The notes beneath the pieces are model-generated. The model did no database searches, was not told the origin of the DNA, and saw only the letters and a list, made by a program, of their open reading frames with translations. A DNA stretch of 7,116 nucleotides from an uncultured Ileibacterium sp. (GTDB lineage: Bacteria; Bacillota; Clostridia; Peptostreptococcales; Anaerovoracaceae), in contig CABTXQ010000049.1 of assembly GCA_902488835.1 (NCBI GenBank), positions 1 through 7,116 on the forward strand. Reading direction: 5' to 3'. This document shows positions 5,464 to 7,116 of the stretch, in pieces. The position numbers were made by a program, and so were the translations under genes. Numbering within the stretch: the first letter of the stretch is position 1; each line of letters opens with the position of its first letter.

Positions 5464-6309
5464 ATGGATATGTTAAATTTCAGAAAGGTTAACATTGCAT
5501 TGATAGACGATAGCAAGAAAAATAGAGAAATAATGTCAGGATGGGTGAATGAAAATGAGCAATGCAAAATAATTTTTGAACTTGAAAATGGATTAAAAGT
5601 TGAAGAAATGATAAGAAAATATAGACCAGATATTATGTTTCTAGATGATGCAATGCCTATCAAAAGTGGATTTGATGTTTTAAAAGATTTAGAAAATTTA
5701 AGGGATGATTGTAGACCATATATTGTAATGATGTCGGATCTCGAAAATGATTTAATTTCAAAAGTTGCCATAAATAAAGGTGCTAATGATTTCATATATA
5801 AACCGGTTTCAAAAAATACATTTCTTAGCAGAATATCTATGTACTGCACCTGCTTTAATTTGGAATTAAAGAGAAAAATAAATGATATGGAAGAAATTTC
5901 ATATAAAGATTATGAAAAATTGAGGAAAATAACCTATGAGTTAAAAGAAAAGAAGATTAAAAATCATATAAGCAGTGAAGTTAACAAGATATTATTACAA
6001 TCAAATTTTAAAGCTTCGCATCAGGGATTAATGCATATTGTAAATGCTGTTGAGATTATTATGCTTAAACATGAAGCGGATTTCACGATGTCTAAAAACA
6101 TATATCCTGAGATCGCCGATATGTATGGAGTCTCTGAATATTCTGTCGAATATGATATTAGACATGCCATTGTAGAAGCTTGGAAAAGCACAATAGTTGA
6201 GAACAAAATAAAAGGTACAGTATTTGAAAGATATGAAAAACGTCCAAGCAATGCAGAACTTTTAAAATATATAGTTAGTATAATTGAAATGAAGCAGTAC
6301 GGATGTTAA
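5464..6309 (+). CDS. Spo0A-family response regulator (receiver plus Spo0A C-terminal DNA-binding domain)
   Basis: This 281-residue protein has a receiver domain (about 8-130) with the full phosphorylation site: acidic pair Asp15-Asp16, phospho-acceptor Asp61 in LDDAMP, Ser91 and Lys113 in YKP. A charged, probably helical linker (about 134-168) follows. Residues 172-277 resemble the Spo0A DNA-binding domain. YPEIADMYGVS (214-224), VEYDIRHAIVEAW (228-240) and RPSNAELLKYI (260-270) align with B. subtilis YPDIAKKFNTT, VERAIRHAIEVAW and KPTNSEFIAMV. In sporulating Firmicutes, phosphorylated Spo0A is the cytosolic master regulator of sporulation and stationary phase. Here the Arg after the recognition-helix Glu is Tyr230, and the neighbour is comEA rather than spoIVB. 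It may be a divergent Spo0A or a repurposed paralogue. AAGGGGG at 5452-5458 supports ATG 5464; ATG 5470 is an alternative. No kinase gene is nearby. Confidence 0.9.
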   Translation: MDMLNFRKVNIALIDDSKKNREIMSGWVNENEQCKIIFELENGLKVEEMIRKYRPDIMFLDDAMPIKSGFDVLKDLENLRDDCRPYIVMMSDLENDLISKVAINKGANDFIYKPVSKNTFLSRISMYCTCFNLELKRKINDMEEISYKDYEKLRKITYELKEKKIKNHISSEVNKILLQSNFKASHQGLMHIVNAVEIIMLKHEADFTMSKNIYPEIADMYGVSEYSVEYDIRHAIVEAWKSTIVENKIKGTVFERYEKRPSNAELLKYIVSIIEMKQYGC

Positions 6310-6318
6310 AATTTATAT

Positions 6319-6486
6319 ATGGAAAAAATAAAGATTGATAGAATTAATGAATTAGCTCATAAGTCTAAAACTATTGGATTGACTTCAGAAGAGCTTCTAG
6401 AACAGGCTATGCTTAGACAGGAATTCCTTAAAGAGATAAGAGAAGATGTAAGGGATCAGCTTGAGAGCATTGAAATAATTGACTAA
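6319..6486 (+). CDS. DUF896 family protein (YnzC-like), 55 residues
   Basis: The short frame encodes MEKIKIDRINELAHKSKT, then GLTSEELLEQAMLRQEFLKEIREDVRDQLESIEIID. This matches the DUF896 pattern KInrINELakKaKteGLTeeEkaEQqkLRqeYL...R...Qlds. The family consists of small cytosolic two-helix proteins found across Firmicutes, and their role is not established. B. subtilis ynzC lies in the LexA-controlled yneA operon. No LexA box is visible before this copy. The ATG lies 9 bases after the stop of the Spo0A-like gene and in the same frame, with no clear Shine-Dalgarno (only GGATG at 6301-6305). Translation may depend on reinitiation by ribosomes finishing the upstream gene. The stop codon lies within a palindrome. 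Confidence 0.92.
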   Translation: MEKIKIDRINELAHKSKTIGLTSEELLEQAMLRQEFLKEIREDVRDQLESIEIID

Positions 6487-6500
6487 ATAATTATTTAGTC
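6481..6500. repeat. perfect 20-bp palindrome at the end of the DUF896 gene
   Basis: GACTAAATAA is followed directly by its exact reverse complement, TTATTTAGTC. The palindrome contains the DUF896 stop codon (6484-6486). A second, shorter palindrome, ACTATATAGT, follows at 6502-6511. There is no T-tract after either, so a standard intrinsic terminator is not supported. An AT-rich weak hairpin or a dimeric regulator site are both possible. Confidence 0.6.
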
Positions 6501-6568
6501 CACTATATAGTATAACAATCGTATTAGTTAAAGTTTTATACAATATGGATCTTTTAAGTTGTCAAAAT

Positions 6569-6597
6569 TAGACATAGACAAATTTTAGTTGTATAAT
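6569..6597 (+). promoter_or_regulatory. alaS promoter
   Basis: TAGACA (6569-6574, five of six matches) and a perfect TATAAT (6592-6597) are separated by the optimal 17 bases. The predicted start is near 6604, giving a leader of about 36 bases. That is too short for a T-box riboswitch, and no T-box sequence or terminator/antiterminator pair is visible in 6487-6639. The -35 box overlaps a short inverted repeat, AAAATT (6564-6569) with AATTTT (6581-6586), and two AGACA copies (6570-6574, 6576-6580). Confidence 0.75.
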
Positions 6598-6639
6598 TCA
6601 ACATAAAATCTTAAAAAATAATAATACTAGGAGATATTA

Positions 6640-7116
6640 ATGGAAAAATTAGGGCTGAATGAAATAAGAAGTAAATTTCAAGATTTTTATATAAAAAAAG
6701 GACATTATGCAGCTAAGAGCGCATCATTAATCCCTAAAAATGATAAAAGTTTATTGATAATCAATTCAGGAATGGCACCATTAAAAGAATATTTCGCCGG
6801 GACAGAAACACCTCCAAGCAAAAGAATGACGACATGTCAGAAATGTATTCGTACAGGTGATATAGATAATGTTGGAAAAACATCAAGGCACGGTACGTTC
6901 TTTGAAATGCTCGGAAATTTCAGCTTTGGTGATTATTTTAAGAGGGAAAGTCTTACATGGGGCTGGGAATTTATAACTGAAGAATTGAAAATGCCTAAGG
7001 ATAAGCTTTGGGCAACAGTATATCAAGATGATGATGAGGCATATGAGATATGGAAAGAACTCGGAATGCCGGAAGAACGAATCGTAAGACTTGGAAAGGA
7101 AGATAACTTCTGGGAG
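6640..7116 (+). CDS. alaS: Alanine-tRNA ligase, 5' part (runs off the window)
   Basis: The frame is open to the last base, giving 159 of roughly 870-880 residues. The N-terminus MEKLGLNEIRSKFQDFYIKKGH is typical. INSGMAPLKEYF (41-52), TTCQKCIRTGDIDNVGKT (64-81) and RHGTFFEMLGNFSFGDYF (83-100) are the class II catalytic-core signatures of AlaRS, including the motif 2 region. AlaRS is a cytosolic enzyme that charges tRNA-Ala using ATP. Its later editing and C-Ala domains would lie beyond the window. AGGAGA (6629-6634) sits 5 bases before the ATG. Many Firmicute aminoacyl-tRNA synthetase genes carry a T-box leader; this one does not appear to. Confidence 0.97.
   Translation, partial: MEKLGLNEIRSKFQDFYIKKGHYAAKSASLIPKNDKSLLIINSGMAPLKEYFAGTETPPSKRMTTCQKCIRTGDIDNVGKTSRHGTFFEMLGNFSFGDYFKRESLTWGWEFITEELKMPKDKLWATVYQDDDEAYEIWKELGMPEERIVRLGKEDNFWE

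Noticed and set aside
5436..5849. 137-codon minus-strand open frame opposite the Spo0A-like gene
   Set aside because: It is the antisense of a well-supported receiver domain and shows no recognisable protein features or start signals.
4827..6486. Horizontally acquired island (more AT-rich than recA and rplU)
   Set aside because: The shift is modest and expected for less highly expressed genes. There are no mobility genes, tRNA genes or flanking repeats, and all families are native to Firmicutes.
6481..6511. Intrinsic terminator after the DUF896 gene
   Set aside because: The palindromes are AT-rich and no T-tract follows, so it was recorded as a repeat instead.
6487..6639. T-box riboswitch before alaS
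   Set aside because: I looked for one because it is common in Firmicutes. No T-box core or terminator is present, and the promoter at 6569-6597 leaves too short a leader.

Overview
This window is AT-rich, with many ATA and AGA codons. It carries a compact, all-plus-strand housekeeping stretch from a low-GC Firmicute, most likely of class Clostridia. The evidence is a cinA-recA pair with a Gram-positive (Cheo/DinR-type) LexA box, an L21-type leader RNA, a Spo0A-family regulator, a DUF896 (YnzC) gene and strong AGGAGG ribosome binding sites. I cannot fix genus or family from this window. No RNA genes, insertion sequences, CRISPR arrays or phage genes are visible.

Layout: 1-1044 is the 3' part of cinA, whose start lies outside the window. 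1045-1186 holds the recA control region, with tandem promoter candidates and a LexA box. 1187-2242 is recA. 2243-2367 holds a promoter and a structured L21 leader. 2368-3165 is rplU-rpmA (L21, L27), followed by an intrinsic terminator. 3234-4538 is obgE. 4539-4826 is intergenic, with AT-rich inverted repeats, a strong terminator and a weak candidate promoter for the next unit. 4827-6486 is an apparent operon of comEA, a Spo0A-like response regulator and a 55-residue DUF896 protein. 6487-6639 holds a perfect 20-bp palindrome and the alaS promoter. 6640-7116 is the 5' part of alaS, which runs off the window.

How the genes fit together: cinA, recA and comEA belong to the competence/recombination theme. 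ComEA brings in DNA and RecA recombines it, and RecA also drives the SOS response, consistent with the LexA box. rplU, rpmA and obgE form the familiar ribosome/ribosome-assembly GTPase cluster.

The more unusual points are these. L21 has a C-terminal extension ending in a helix-extension-helix (Rho-N/SAP/LEM-like) module. The prp (ysxB) protease gene is missing between rplU and rpmA, and L27 correspondingly lacks the cleavable N-terminal extension usual in Firmicutes. The CinA C-terminal deamidase domain has lost its glycine-rich AGPxGG loop. A divergent Spo0A-family regulator sits beside comEA instead of beside spoIVB. I see no clearly new multi-gene system; most of the window is core genome with lineage-specific twists.
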